Shown in pieces: positions 11,181 to 23,569 of a stretch of 64,000 nucleotides of DNA. The notes under the pieces were generated by a model. The model had not been told where the DNA came from and did not search any database. It saw only the letters and a program-made list of their open reading frames with translations. Location of the stretch: positions 12,312,348 to 12,376,347 of the forward strand of contig JAQFVV010006203.1 in the NCBI GenBank assembly GCA_028023455.1, read 5' to 3'. The first letter of the stretch is position 1, and the number at the start of each line of letters is the position of its first letter. Source of the DNA: Epiperipatus broadwayi. Its lineage: Eukaryota > Onychophora > Udeonychophora > Euonychophora > Peripatidae. A program made the translations under genes and the position numbers.

Positions 11181-13715
11181 TGAACTGTGTTCGTATATGT
11201 GTGCATTCGAAACACCAGCCTCTTAGGCAGAGAAGAACATACTTGGAGAGTATGTATGCCCAAATGATAGCTATAAAGTATATAACTAGTGTTACATTTC
11301 CAGGACATAGCTTCTCAGCTGTTGAGTTCAACACCAACTTCAAAGCACTTTTTTTTGTTTGTATATAAACATGGGCGCCAGCTGCTTATTCTAAAAGAAT
11401 ACTAAAAGAATAGACAATGCACTTTGAACAGTGGCCACTAACTCAACGCCTAAATCCATGACTAGCTCAGTTGTTTGTAATCACTAATAGATTATACTTA
11501 ATTAATGGTTAAAAGACTTGATAAAAGGGAATTGATAAAAAGAATTGACTGACAAATAAAGTTTAATTTGAAAGATAATTTATTAACTAACATTTATTTA
11601 CTAAATTTAAACATTTTATACTTCTAATAAAACACACGCATATTTTAAATTAACATTCTAAATAGTTTAAATATTCTTGAATATTTTCATAACAGAACAC
11701 TGGGACTTTATCTACTTTGACTAATAATATTGATATAAGGATCACACACATATTAACCCTTTGACTGACCGACTCGTTTTTAATCGAGGAAATTTGACAT
11801 CACTGTAAATTGCTTAGTTTTCGTACTACGTTTACGATTTTGACGTCATTTTTTAGAACGCAAAAAGTTTTATAATATACTGCCATCTATTGAATTATTT
11901 TACAAGTAAAAAATCAATAAAAAGATGATTTATGTCAAACAAAAACAAAGCACTGCCTTTTCACATCTTTTCTTGAATCTTATTGGCTGTTGAAATTTTG
12001 TAAACAAAAGAAAATGGAAAAGCTCCGCCTTCTCATCATCTTTTCGTGAATCTTATTGGCTGTTAAAATTTTTATATGGCTGCCAAAAATTAAAAAGTTA
12101 TGAACGCTTTTGTTTTATTTTGAAAATGATAAACGAATGTTTTAGAGCATTTTAAAATATTTTTTGATGAAATACAAATAAAATACAAATTATTTTCATA
12201 TAATATGTCAAAAATAAATATTATTTTACAAAAATAGTTAAGATTTTAGCAAGAATTATTTATTTATTGCAAAGTCGGGAAAAAAAAATCATAACGTGAA
12301 ATTATGATTGACGTTTCTTTTCATGTCAACCGTAACAAATATTTTTAAAATTATAAATCAAAATTTATTTTTGAACAAACTTTCATTTATTTTTATAATG
12401 TGAGAAATTACTAATATACTTTTTAAAAACGAAACTAAAGTGAATATATTTAAAAAAACGGTCAATAACTTTTGAAAAATTGATACATTATTTTGTGCAT
12501 CGGCCAATTAAAAGCTTTGAGTGTTACCACCTGCGGCGAATGAACAATTAGACGCTTAAAGGGTTAAATCATGCACACACATAATAATGATAATAAAGGA
12601 CTACATAGCATTTGAAATTTAATCACACACATCAATAGTTCATTTATGTATGATATAAAGTTCATATAATTAGACTCTTGAAAGATTCGTATGAATTAAT
12701 GCAACGCAATGGCTATTGCAGTATAAACGAAAATAAGCAAATGTTTTACCTAGGATTTTGAACGTAGATTTAATACTTTGTTTTCTTCTTGTTTGTTGTT
12801 TCTTCCAGTATGAATGCTTCCAGCCGGCAGCATTCATTATTATTATTATTCACGATTATTACTATTGGAGACAATTAGATACTGACGGAGATTTTCTAAG
12901 TTATTACGTTGACATTATTTCACAGGCAGATCTTGCTGTTTTCATCGGACTTTTTAGGCTGTGGAGAGGCGTGAATTCCCAAAATCTTCTCAGCACTGCA
13001 TTTTGTTTCTGGGTATAATTAACTCAACTGATTCAATTAATTTGTGAACTGCACTCACTCAATTAATTTGTGAACTGACCAACTGTCCAATAAAAAAAGT
13101 CTATTTATACCTGCGATGTGTTGTCATTGTAATATCTCCTTCAAAGATCTGTTGTCAAAATTCCAGTGATAATCATTTGATAAACGTGTTTTGGAAGATT
13201 GCTTAATTAGTAATAGCCATGCAAAACATATTGTTTTATATTAATTAATATCTAATAGCCATTGCCATGTTTTTTAATGATAATCTTCTTTAACTTTCAT
13301 TTATTTATAATAACATTTATTCTATTGTTGACAATCACACATATATACGCAAATATATTAGTTTTAACATTATTTTTTTCTTTAATTAAACTTGAATGAA
13401 AAGAGATTTGTATGTTTTAACTTTTTAAATTATATTTTTACGAATACTAATAAAAAAAAGCTCTTTATTTCCTTTTGTAAACCTTTAGTTTCATTTCTCA
13501 AACCAAGACTCCCCCTCCCCCCTTTTGATTAATCAATTGTAGCTTTTTATTTCAAAACTAACGCTAGAAAACTATTTGATTCTTATCTTTTTCGAAAACA
13601 AACTGCAATAAACTCTTCAACGTTTAATTTTATGTTTTTTCTTTTATGAATGAAAGATTATTTTAATAATATAATTTTAGATAAAATTATATGTGCCTAT
13701 ATCAATATAGGTACA
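11181..13715 (-). repeat. 5' LTR of copy 1, interrupted by a MITE
   Basis: Homologous to 6802-8536. It is 2,535 bases long, of which 811 are the piggyBac-like insertion plus its duplicated TTAA, leaving about 1,724 bases of LTR. The two LTRs of copy 1 differ more from each other than those of copy 2, so this insertion is probably the older of the two. The outer end abuts an (AT)n run at 13716-13731. Confidence 0.88.
11757..12563. mobile_element. piggyBac-like non-autonomous element (807 bases)
   Basis: The intact LTR at 7371-7385 has a single TTAA where this LTR has TTAA (11753-11756), 807 bases, then TTAA (12564-12567): an exact empty-site comparison. The ends are CCCTTTGACTGACCG and, inverted, CCCTTTAAGCGTC, so the first six bases are a perfect terminal inverted repeat and the rest is weak. 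TTAA targets with CCC(T/A) ends are the hallmark of piggyBac transposons. There is no transposase ORF. A direct duplication inside (about 11960-12005 and 12030-12075) shares GAATCTTATTGGCTGTT. Confidence 0.82.
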
Positions 13716-13783
13716 ATATATATATATATATGTACCTCTTCGGTTTGAATTAGGGAAATGAAGACTACTATGTTATATAGTAG

Positions 13784-14074
13784 GTGAAACACATGATGAC
13801 CAAATCATACTGTTTCAACAGCAATTCAAAGAACTCAAACCAAGGGTTAGAAAGAAAAAAACATGTGCCTACAATAGCAGATCCTGTATGTACTAATAAA
13901 CATATGTTCGATTGGGAAAATACAAAAATATTAGATAGAAAGGAAAAGGTACAAAGAAGAAAATTCAAAAAAGTTGCTCATATAACAATGGCAAATAATC
14001 CTGTAAATCAATCTAGTATGGTAATATATAATGTCTGGAAATCTCTAATTAACATTTCTCATAGAAAAAAGTAA
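13784..14074 (+). pseudogene. Penelope-like element C-terminal fragment (GIY-YIG region)
   Basis: A 96-codon open frame contains CTNKHMFDWENTKILDR, then RRKFKKVAHI, then NPVNQSS...VWKSLI. This order matches the end of the GIY-YIG endonuclease domain of Penelope-like retroelements as I know the family (FDWEN..ILD, RK..E..HI, N..N). The reverse transcriptase and the GIY-YIG core are absent, so it is a 3' fragment, the usual form for 5'-truncated copies. Where the family has glutamate in the KxxE(A/S)xxI block, this copy has valine, consistent with a dead copy. It starts just right of the copy 1 LTR. Confidence 0.6.
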
Positions 14075-14624
14075 AAAAAAAATTGAAAGAATCAGAAGGA
14101 TTTGAATCAACCATCAAAGATAAGTATATGAAATTTTTACTGGCTGTTTTTTTGACATAATACCTAGTTGATTAGAGTGTTGCCTTAAAATTCGATATTC
14201 AAGAATCTAAAGTATATGTTTGACTCCTATGGTAATATTGTCACTGGTCAGACCAGCAACACATGAAGAAGAATGAAAAATAATACCATTCGAAACATTG
14301 TGTAATATTTTAACTTGTGTTGTCTATATGTGCATTATTACCAACAGTTGTTTGTATTTGAAAAGTTTAAATAAAATTCAAAATATTCTAAACAATCATC
14401 ATATAAATAGTTCAACATATCACATTTATTATATCACTTGAAATTAAAGAGATTGTGCTTGCAATAAGTTTACAAAATCATCTGCTCTAACCCCAGTAAA
14501 CAGTGCAAATAAACAAATTAAAAAATTACAACTCACTAAACTATGGATTATATATCATTGATGTATTCAAAATATTGTTAGAAATTATTTAAATTATCTC
14601 AGCAGTATTAAATATTATATATAT
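14075..14624. other. Non-coding; possible Penelope 3' tail and tRNA-like stretch
   Basis: Mostly AT-rich. At about 14155-14260 a weak tRNA-like pattern is visible (TAGTTGATTAGAGTG then GTTTGACTCC about 50 bases later), which could be pol III A/B boxes of a SINE. The match is too weak to call an RNA gene. Confidence 0.3.
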
Positions 14625-17286
14625 TGTACCAGTCGAAAAAGCACCACCAACCTGAATGCAAGTCAAATTCAAACTCAGTCAGTTCAAACTGAATTCAAAC
14701 CCGACTCACCAGCTCAGATTAGTAGAAATCTAAATCAACAGCACAGTGCTATGCGCCAAGAAACTAGCTCAATGGTTGGTGAAAATCAGAGACTCCTGAA
14801 CTGAGACTAATATCAGATAATAAATTCTAAAGATAAATTTTAAATCGAATCATATGTATATGTTTGGGATGCCAACACAGACAGTGAGCCTTAACATTAA
14901 ATAATTATCGAATAAAAGAATTAAGAACTATGAAACCAAGTGTGTTTAGAAAATATTTAATAATAATAGTTTGTTTTGTTTGAATTTTAAATAATGATTA
15001 TATTAATTAATTCTAGTCTTTAACAAAGTTTATAATTATAAGAGTGGTAGTCCTTATTATATGCCAATGAGTATTACGCAATATTTAAAATTCTATGTCT
15101 ATGCCCCCAACAAGAAATAAAAGGCAGATAAAGGTATTCAGTTGTAAAGGAAATTATTACTCTATTTTTATTATGACAGAATGTGAGACTTATTTTCACA
15201 TTCGCAAATCCATTCATGAAGAGCAAGATATGTATTTCAGGACATAACTTTAATCTTTATTAGAAAACTTATTTACTTTGTGATAACTGAGAATTTGTTC
15301 GACTTTAATTTAAATCACTTCATCACGAATTACAAGCATCAAAGCGGGCTTTACTGGAACAGAGAGGCAACGGTGCTGACGAATTATGAGCTATAAAATG
15401 AAATTGAAAGACGATAGTTGGTCGATAATCTAACTCCTATGGTGGCTTGCATTTCACAAGACTTACTGCCCTTTGACTAATATGAACAGGAGAGGAAGTG
15501 CTTTCTTCCTCGATAATTTAAAATAACAGAAATATTATCACTGACCAGCCTAACGGAACGGAAGATTGCCCTATGTCAGCAATGTTCAAAGATGATGGCT
15601 TGATAGTCATCATTTGAATACTAAAACCAATTTATAGAATGCTCTATGTGATGACTTGATCAAATTAATTAAAGTCAAATGAGCTTTTAACTAATATTAT
15701 TTTAAAGCATTTGTAAAACATATTAATTATGCACCAGTCATCATTCCCTTCCTGAATCTTAATAGAAAATAACAGAAAGTTGAATTAGAATATATCTGAT
15801 TTCTTTATCGGCCTTTTTGCAAAAAACATTTTAAGATTATATATGAATAAATAAATAAATATTAGTGAAATGAGGAAATAGCGGTGGCATAGATTAGAAA
15901 TGGAGCTATAATAATTTATTATTAGCTAATGATGAAAAGAACAATCATTTAATAATTTCTTTCGACTCGATGATTGATCGAATTGTATAAATATAGTTCT
16001 AATGGGCAAGAATTCATTATCAGAATTAATATTATATTACTTGTATAAGGCAAGGAAATGAAGGAGATCATCGAGTCGAAGGATTATTGGCATATAATTA
16101 AAAATAACAACATTAATAAATTTACTCCATAAATATACATAATAAAATAAATGAATCGCCATCGTGAGAAAGAAAAGTTAAACTTAAAGACTAGAAGTTG
16201 AGAGAATTACGATATAATTTTAAAATAGCATAAATAAAAGTAAGTTTTACATAGAGATCATTACATTAAAGAATGAAAAGAGCTCTTAAAGGCAGTGTAA
16301 AGTAAAGTTCGAAACTGGCCAGAAAGTTTAAGGTTCATTATGGAAATATATTACCCACTTCTTCCAGGCTGGGCTCCTTAGTTTACACGTCCAAGTTGGT
16401 AAAACGTAGGCACCATTTGGTCGATTATTTGAACAGTATTTTAATGAATTTTTACGATTTTAGCAGCATGATTGGTCCGGAAAAGATTCAGCAGCTTCAT
16501 TGAAGATTTTTAGGGGACTTCAGGAACAATAGCCAGAAACCTGACATTTTAGCCCTTCACCATGATTGAAACACTATTTAAATTGATGATTTGTAAACGC
16601 ATAGAGTTTACTGCACTTCTCTACAACAAAGATGGCTTTCCCTCTCCAAACTTTTCAGAGCTATATATACTGTCCTCTGATGCCTTCAGGCTAGCACTTC
16701 TTTCATTATCAATGTTTTTAGATACATTCCTTCGATAAGGCTTTCAAACTCATTAACTTGAATTCATTTTCTAATTAGAAAATGAATTCTTAAAATCAAA
16801 AAAATGATTTTAATTAGGAAATCCTTACATTTTAAACTACTTATCTTTTTTTCTAATTAATAAAACTTTACCTATTGTTTTTGGAAAGGGAAAATCTGAG
16901 AGCTTATCAAAAGAATGTAGCTTTTAATCAATAAAACTTTAACAAATTATTTAAAAATAAAATCAAACATTCCCGACGCAATGAAACTTTCGAACAATTA
17001 TATATATTTAAATATTTACAAATATATACACACAATCCACGCAGTTATAATATATAAATTCATGAATAATTTTATCATGAATTTATTAATAGCATTGATT
17101 AATTTTAAACTGAAACTAATTAATTTTATTATGCATTTATGAAATAAGTTATTCTTTATGGAAATTAGCGTATATTGAACATATAAAGCCCCATTGCATC
17201 AGAAATTTAAGGTTAGTACAGGGTTTAAAGTGGGCTTATGGCTAGATGTCATGAAGCTAGGATTGAACTATGATCCGACTGCTTCA
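14625..17286 (+). repeat. Probable solo LTR, family B, copy 1 (2,662 bases)
   Basis: Begins TGTACCAGTCG and ends CCGACTGCTTCA, flanked by ATAT at 14621-14624 and at 17287-17290. It is homologous over nearly its whole length to 59273-62018. There is no ORF of note and no internal pair of terminal direct repeats, so a solo LTR left by LTR-LTR recombination is the simplest reading. The TGTACC start matches the start of the other LTR family in its own orientation, suggesting the same superfamily, and would place this one on the plus strand. A perfect 30-base palindrome lies at 16760-16789. It could instead be another kind of non-coding element with TG...CA ends. Confidence 0.6.
16760..16789. promoter_or_regulatory. 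Perfect 30-base palindrome with TTCTAATTAGAA core
   Basis: Reads identically on both strands, from GAATTCATTTT through CTAATTAG to AAAATGAATTC. The second family B copy keeps it at 61496-61525 with one mismatch at the outer end. A TAATTA core is a typical homeodomain-type site, but the role here is unknown. Confidence 0.6.
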
Positions 17287-18312
17287 ATATATATGTATAT
17301 ATACATATATGTAATGGGCACACATGCTGTTACATTATTCTAATAAATAAAATTAAAAATTAAAAATAAAAAGTTCACAAATAAAAATTTATTTTTAAAA
17401 ATTAAGTCACCTAAACTTGTATATATATAAAATCGCACAGATGGAAAATTATTAAAAGAAAACTTTATTAAAAAAAACTAAAATTAAAACTACATTTTCA
17501 TCAAAAACTTAAAGGTAAAAATATATCTTTAAGAATGTATAAAATTTAATTAATTCTATTGTGTAAAAGACTCAAAATGGAAATGATTGTTGGTTTTAAT
17601 TAGTCTTAAGTAAACTAGCCATTGAGCATCTTAAAATTTATAATTAAAGGTCAGATATGAGAGAAAATCAATAAGAACAGAATAGCCAATAAAAAAATCC
17701 CTCAGGAAATGGACCACAGTGAAAGAATCATCATCATCATCATGGCATCATGTTCAGATAATCCTTAATTTTAATATAAAAAGGAAAAGATTGGAAATAA
17801 AATATGATGTGTGTCATATGTGTTAGTTCCAGGAGAATTGAAGGAGAAGGGATTGAAAAGACACACTTTCCAATTTTTTTAAGACTTTTCCAAAAGAAAA
17901 AAAAATAAAGTTTCATTTTCCTATATTGCAGTCATCAGGGTCCTGCAATAAAATCCTTTAAAGAACTATACCAGCCATAGTAAAGAACCTCCGGATAAAT
18001 ACCAACAGAATGGTTAATGGCATACTGTTTTCCCCAGGACATCGTGGGAATTAGAAACAACATGGGATCCAAATTACAAGCAACTAAAAAGTATGGACTT
18101 TTTTTAAAAAACTGTAAGAACTCTATATAACTAATGAATTTTAACTATAAAACTTTTCCAGTATTTAAATATAAATATAAATTTCTATCTGACCAAACCA
18201 TCATTTATTAATAATTACTTTTATCATATGTAGTTTTAAAACCATTTCCATTAGTTTTTTTTTTGTTCTTTTAAGTGTTTATTATGATTCTTTTTTGTTA
18301 AGCTAAACTTTT
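17287..18312. other. AT-rich spacer, no gene recognised
   Basis: Begins with a palindromic TATATATGTATATATACATA-type run and has a short (ATC)n run near 17730. No ORF or splice-bounded exon is convincing. Confidence 0.5.
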
Positions 18313-19241
18313 AATAAATGTTAAATTTAAGTTGAGTGAGGACAGCTGCATAGATCGTAAAGTTATGTTAGTTTAATTAAAGGGAGGGTTAATCTTAGGT
18401 TATTTGTTTTGCAATTAAATTGGGTTAATGGGTTGGATGAATCAGTGCAATTAGTAAATGTAGCATGAAGATCTGCTACATGCAGGATCACATTATACAC
18501 TGCACTTGGGCAAAATAGTCCCATTTTTTACTGTCCATCTGAAGCAGATGGTATTCCCTTCTCCTTGCATCACCCCTTTAGCCTATGAAATGGGATGGTA
18601 AGTTGGAAAAAAGGACTACAATCCCTTCCTATGGAGTTTTTTTTGTTCTTCTTGCCAGACAGAGGAAGTATCCTGTACTGGATGAGAGACATTTCTTCTA
18701 GATTACCGTGCTGTTCAGATGTGTATTTTTGACAGTACAGTATTGTGCTGTCATATTCATGTTGCATTGAATACATCGATATATCAGATAGATTGGCATT
18801 AGTTTGACTGTGAACTTTTGGCCTGGGGTTAAATAAGAAATATAGAATATTTTCTTTTTCGAATGCAATCTATGTAGTCTATCCATATTCAACACTAATA
18901 AAAAAAATTAATCCATCTGTGCAACTTACAAAATAATTTTTTTTTAAAGTAAATCAAATTCTAAAGTAAACATTAAATAAAATAAATAATTCAGAATTTT
19001 ATATATGTGCAAAATAAATGTTTCTGTGTATTGTTAATCTGGCAGTGGCTTATTTTTTTTTGATCTTATACATTATCTCTGCTGCTCCACGAGCTAGTGA
19101 CTGGGGCATTTCATATTTATTTAAATTATGGATCTTACTATAAGTATCTGCCTACTATATAAATTTTCCAGGTTTGAATGGCCTGGTGGCACTCTTGTCT
19201 GGCAGATATGGTAAGTTTCCAATACACCTCAACCGTTATAA
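18313..19241. repeat. Dispersed 0.9 kb repeat, family C, copy 1
   Basis: Matches the reverse complement of 63046-63950 almost throughout. Shared blocks include GTAAATGTAGCATGA, TCCCTTCCTATGGAGT, CATTGAATACATC and ATGCAATCTATGTAGTCTAT. The match ends at ACCGTTAT next to TA repeats in both copies. No terminal inverted repeat or target duplication is clear and the class is unknown. An exon-like piece at 19172-19210 (TTTTCCAG| ... |GTAAGT) lies inside it and is also in the other copy, so it is part of the repeat. Confidence 0.8.
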
Positions 19242-20522
19242 TATATATTTAAAGACTTTTATCACAAATCAAATAAAAATGCTGATTTATTTATTTATTT
19301 ATTTTTTTCATATTTTCCAATTAATTCAATCTACTGTAAAATCTCCAGAAAACAATATAATGTATCATACTCCAATATTTTAAAGCAATAATTTTGGTGC
19401 CATCGACTATAAGAATAATATACCTCTTATTTCATTATGTTTCATAGGAATGATACATTTTCTTCCCTAATAAACGATCGATAATTATCATTAATGTTTA
19501 GATAGGAGCAAAGATGTGAATAGGTCACACTATATCTTATAATAGATATAAAAGAATTAATTAAATAATCGTAGTATCACAATTTTCAGTTTCTCTATGT
19601 AGTTAATAGAATACTCAAAATATTCCTGGATGAATTTGGAAACCTAATTTAGCCAATTAATAAAAAATTTATGATCAATTTTTTTTTAATATTCGAATAT
19701 CATAAGAAAATAAGTATGTGATATTTTCCAACTATATGCTTATATTAATTTCGAAATGATCATTTGCCTAAGAGATGATCAGTTGCCTAGGAGATCAAAT
19801 GAGATTCGAATATTAAGTGACATAACGAGTATAGCAGTTGTATTCACTAAAAATAATTGAGATTTTTTTATTTTTTAAGTGAATCTACTTAGAAAAGATT
19901 AACTCTTGAATTTCCATTGCCATCATTGTATTTAATTGCTAAAATGTATATTGTACATTTATTAGTATTCATTTCATATTTAATTTAGATGTCATTACTT
20001 TATTTGTGCCAAGGTGTTTGGGACAGGGATAACATGTAGATTAAAGTCCATGAAACACTGCCAGTTCTAACTTCTTGCAAATTTTTGTGCAATAAACTGT
20101 TCAATTACTATTATTACCACTTTATTGTCTTCATAACAATTGTATTATTCTAAAAATATATATTTTTACTTTAGACATTTTATTAAATCAATAGCATGCA
20201 TAATTATGTTGTTATCCATTTTCAAATTTTCACTTCCAACTTTTTATCTGGCAAACACTTAAACTTTTATAAGTTACAATTTTTTTAATCAAGACCTGGG
20301 AGACACCTAACCATTTATTTATTCGTTTGATAAGCATATGGATTTAGACTGCTTAACTATTATATTGACAAGATATTATAAAGAAACCTATACAGATTTC
20401 AGACAGAAGATACCTTCACCAGTAGTTTTATTAAGCAACTTCAATTCCGCTTGTGTAGTCATAAATCTGACAGACATTAATTAAGTCGTTCATAATTTGC
20501 ATTTGTTAACATTTACAAAAGC
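19242..20522. other. AT-rich spacer, no gene recognised
   Basis: Contains local inverted motifs near 19690-19810 (ATTCGAATAT and GATGATCA-type) and long T runs. No ORF with a recognisable domain. Confidence 0.5.
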
Positions 20523-20625
20523 AATGATTGATAAATTTCATTTATGAGCAGATGAGCACAACGACTATAGGTTATCCTCGCTTACTGTGCTCATTTGCGT
20601 CATAAATAAAATGTATCAGTCACTG
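20523..20625. repeat. Short imperfect hairpin of about 100 bases
   Basis: The left arm ATTTATGAGCAGATGAGCAC pairs with the right arm GTGCTCATTTGCGTCATAAAT around a loop of about 27 bases, with further pairing outside (ATTGATA/TGTATCA). It is probably a small MITE or part of one. Confidence 0.6.
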
Positions 20626-20845
20626 ATTTCTATAAATCACTGTTATTTTAAAATGATTACTTTATGAAAATTCATTTTTGCTTATATTTTGAAAATAAAT
20701 GCTTTGCATAGAGTTGTTTAATATTTTACATAATTTTTAAATAATTTTAACTTTTTTTAAAAAAGACAAGAAACTATTCTGAAAAAAAAAAAGTTTTTCA
20801 TCAGTGTTTAAATGTTTTGATCTTAGTTGTCATAAAAGAACTGAA

Positions 20846-21268
20846 AAATTACTTAGAGGTTCCTACTATCGCATTTTACACACATATTCTGGAGATTATA
20901 GCCTCAGTAAATATTACTTACGCAATCAATGTGCGTTTAATAAATTTATAATTACAACTTTAAATTACTGTAATAGATTTCTAACTATAAAATCTTTCCA
21001 TTGACTCGTTGTAAATCGAAAAATTTCGCGAGTATTAATGTGTAATAAGAAATGTGGACTTAATCAGTGAAGTATTGAATAGCTTCACGCTCGCAGCTCT
21101 AACCGCTTCAGCTTCACCTCTTTAAATAGAAAGTAGGTTGAAGTAAAGAAGGGTTCCCCTCTTTTCTTCCATAGCGTAAACTTGTGGTTAAACACCTGTA
21201 GAGGTCCCTACTATCGCATTTTACACGCATATTTTCGGGGTTATAGCCTCAGTAAATATTACTTATTT
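20846..21268. repeat. Direct duplication of about 70 bases
   Basis: The block around TACTATCGCATTTTACAC followed by TATAGCCTCAGTAAATATTA occurs at about 20860-20920 and again at about 21205-21262. The DNA between is less AT-rich (TCACGCTCGCAGC). Unit class unknown. Confidence 0.65.
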
Positions 21269-21299
21269 ACTTTTCATAACAGAATATGTTATATAATGT

Positions 21300-22678
21300 T
21301 CATTTACTCCATTATGTTATATCAAGTGATATAAAACCATGCTTGAATATTAAACTATTACCTTTTTTTTTTTTCAAAGTTTTTTTTATTTTTATAAAAA
21401 TGAAATATTTAACAATGTCACAAATACTTTTGAGTTTTGCTGTCATGTAAAGTTTCCAATATATATGTATACTCAGGCACTTAATGAATAAGTCAGACTT
21501 CTAAATTAAAGTGTTTTTAAAATATTATGCTTTGTGATTACATGTTTGGTTTCAATTAAATATTCATAATAACATTCTGAAATGAAATGTTATTTTTCAG
21601 TGGTTATTTAGAATTTTTATACATTGCAGATAGGTGGAAATTTATATGATATCAGATGATCCTGTTGCATATGGTTAAACACTTTATGACCGGACTTTTT
21701 AACCATTCAATTCTTTACTTGAAATATGAGATTAGATAGTTGTAATTTTTATGAATAATTTATAATGGCTGATCTAAAAACTGATCAGAAAATAGAAGTT
21801 CTCAAATTTGTGCCGTTTAGAATAATAGCAGGTTATCCATACTAAGATCGCAACCCAACTTCTTTATTTAAATCTTTTTTTATTTATTTATCAGACTTTT
21901 TATCATCATAGTATTTGGAAAACTCCTGAAATGATATACAGTACTTGACTTTGCTTATTAATTTTACTAAAATAAAATAATTTATCAACTCAAATTATTA
22001 CAGAATAATCACAATAATATACTAGCTTATATCTTAAGAATAACAACATTTTCAAAGCTAGTATATTATTTCCAAAAAGAATTGCAAAAACTGCCAGCAG
22101 GATTTGGCTCTTCTTCCAGTTGTACTTAATTTGTAAAAATTTTTGGCAGGCTTAGAAATATAAAGAAGATTAGGAAACTGTTCAAAAATTTATTTTTTAA
22201 AAAAAAAGTATATTTGTTATATTTTACTCTTGCACCTGATTATTAGGTCAAACATTATGGACTCGCATCAGTTGCGTTGCCTACCAAACGCACTTATTAT
22301 TATGCTTGATCTCTTAGTCTCTTAAGACAGAATAAGAACTAAATAATCTGCTGAATGCAAATACAGAATGTAAATAAACTTTAATAACACTAATTTATAT
22401 ATATATATCCTCTTGTCATTACAAGTTCAATAATTTTATAACTCCCATTCACTATAAACTAGTATTATTCGGTATATAGTTCACAGTCTAGTCAAACATA
22501 TATGCAAGTAGATTTTTAACTCTACATTGTTTTAGGAATGACAATCTAACACAGATATAAAACTATTGTTCTAATCCCTATTTAAATTAGTCATTTTAAA
22601 TTTACGTATAAACATGCATATACATATAAGGTTAGCAGTCTAATTCATTCTACAATTGGATCTTTTTTAATTACAAAT

Positions 22679-22680
<2 letters not shown>
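21300..22680. other. AT-rich spacer, no gene recognised
   Basis: No ORF with a recognisable domain, no clear exon. It ends at a (CA)n tract at 22678-22710. Confidence 0.5.
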
Positions 22681-22714
<34 letters not shown>

Positions 22715-22719
22715 ATATA

Positions 22720-23500
22720 AACTTTAAATTAAATAACTCAGTATATATGTGACAAAAGGATAAATCATGCTCTTTACAGTCTATGAATTAAAAACACTAA
22801 CAAAGAATCAAAAATAGAATGAATCTACCTATTCTCGGATCTCTGATGTTTATAAGCATACCTTTGTCAATATTGTTGGTAATTGAGTGTAAAATTAATT
22901 TATCAACAAGATAGAATATGGCACTTAATAGTTATTAAACTCATAATCTATTAAACAACGCTGGAGACAGAATTTCTCTTTTAACACTTTGATTGTAATA
23001 ATTAAATACGATTTGATATGTAAACTTTAAATTAAACATAATTCAGTGTATATGTGAACAAAAAGAATAAATCACTCTTTCCCTATGCTATAAATTAAAA
23101 TCATTAAATATTGAACGAAAGATAATGTAACTTCCAAGAATAGATGGATTCATTCTATTCTTGATCCTTTGTTCAACATTTAGAATACTTTTAATCGATA
23201 ACATGGGGGGGGGGTATTTTCTATGTTTACATATAGACTGAGCTATGCATAATTTAAAGTTTACATATTAAATATTATTTAATTATTACAATCAAGATGT
23301 TACAAAAGGGATTCGATCTCCATCTTTATAATGGATTATAAGTATTGTGATATTCCATCTGACTGATAAATTAATTTTACTCTGAATTACTAACGATGGT
23401 GACAAATGTATGCTTATAAACATCAGAGCTCCAAGAATAGGTGGATTCATTCTTTTATTGATCCTCTGTTCAACATTTAGAATACTTTTAATTTATAGCC
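22720..23500. repeat. Nested direct and inverted repeats
   Basis: The block at about 22800-22900 (ATCTACCTATTCTCGGATC ... AAATTAATTTATCAAC) returns inverted at about 23365-23455. The block at about 22718-22830 also returns directly at about 23020-23150 and inverted at about 23150-23275. A G10 run lies near 23205. The layout suggests repeated insertion and foldback of one element. No coding capacity. Confidence 0.65.
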
Positions 23501-23569
23501 TAGAGTGGAAGTAATTTATTTTCTTTGTTTATATATACATATATATTTTCAGTATATTTAAATTGTCAT

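Larger units (their letters stand above)
6802..13715 (-). mobile_element. Complete non-autonomous LTR retrotransposon, copy 1
   Basis: Both ends are defined by comparing the left (6802-8536) and right (11181-13715) LTRs, which run TGAAC... to ...GGTACA on the plus strand. The primer binding site (11161-11178), single ORF (10837-10001) and polypurine tract (8560-8537) all read on the minus strand, so the right LTR is the 5' LTR. The internal region is only about 2.64 kb and holds one orphan coiled-coil ORF with no protease, RT, RNase H or integrase. The flanks are ATAT (6798-6801) and ATAT (13716-13719), fitting a 4-base target duplication as in ATAT-targeting Ty3/gypsy elements. The 5' LTR has been lengthened by a piggyBac-like insertion at 11757-12563. 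Confidence 0.88.

Noticed and set aside
11137-11368. Small overlapping ORFs on both strands at the LTR start
   Set aside because: Inside the LTR/primer-site region, on both strands at once; typical chance frames. The equivalents at 23931-24182 and 28066-28380 are also in LTRs.
22678-22710. Possible CRISPR-like regular repeats
   Set aside because: It is a (CA)n microsatellite in a eukaryotic sequence; no spaced direct repeats.
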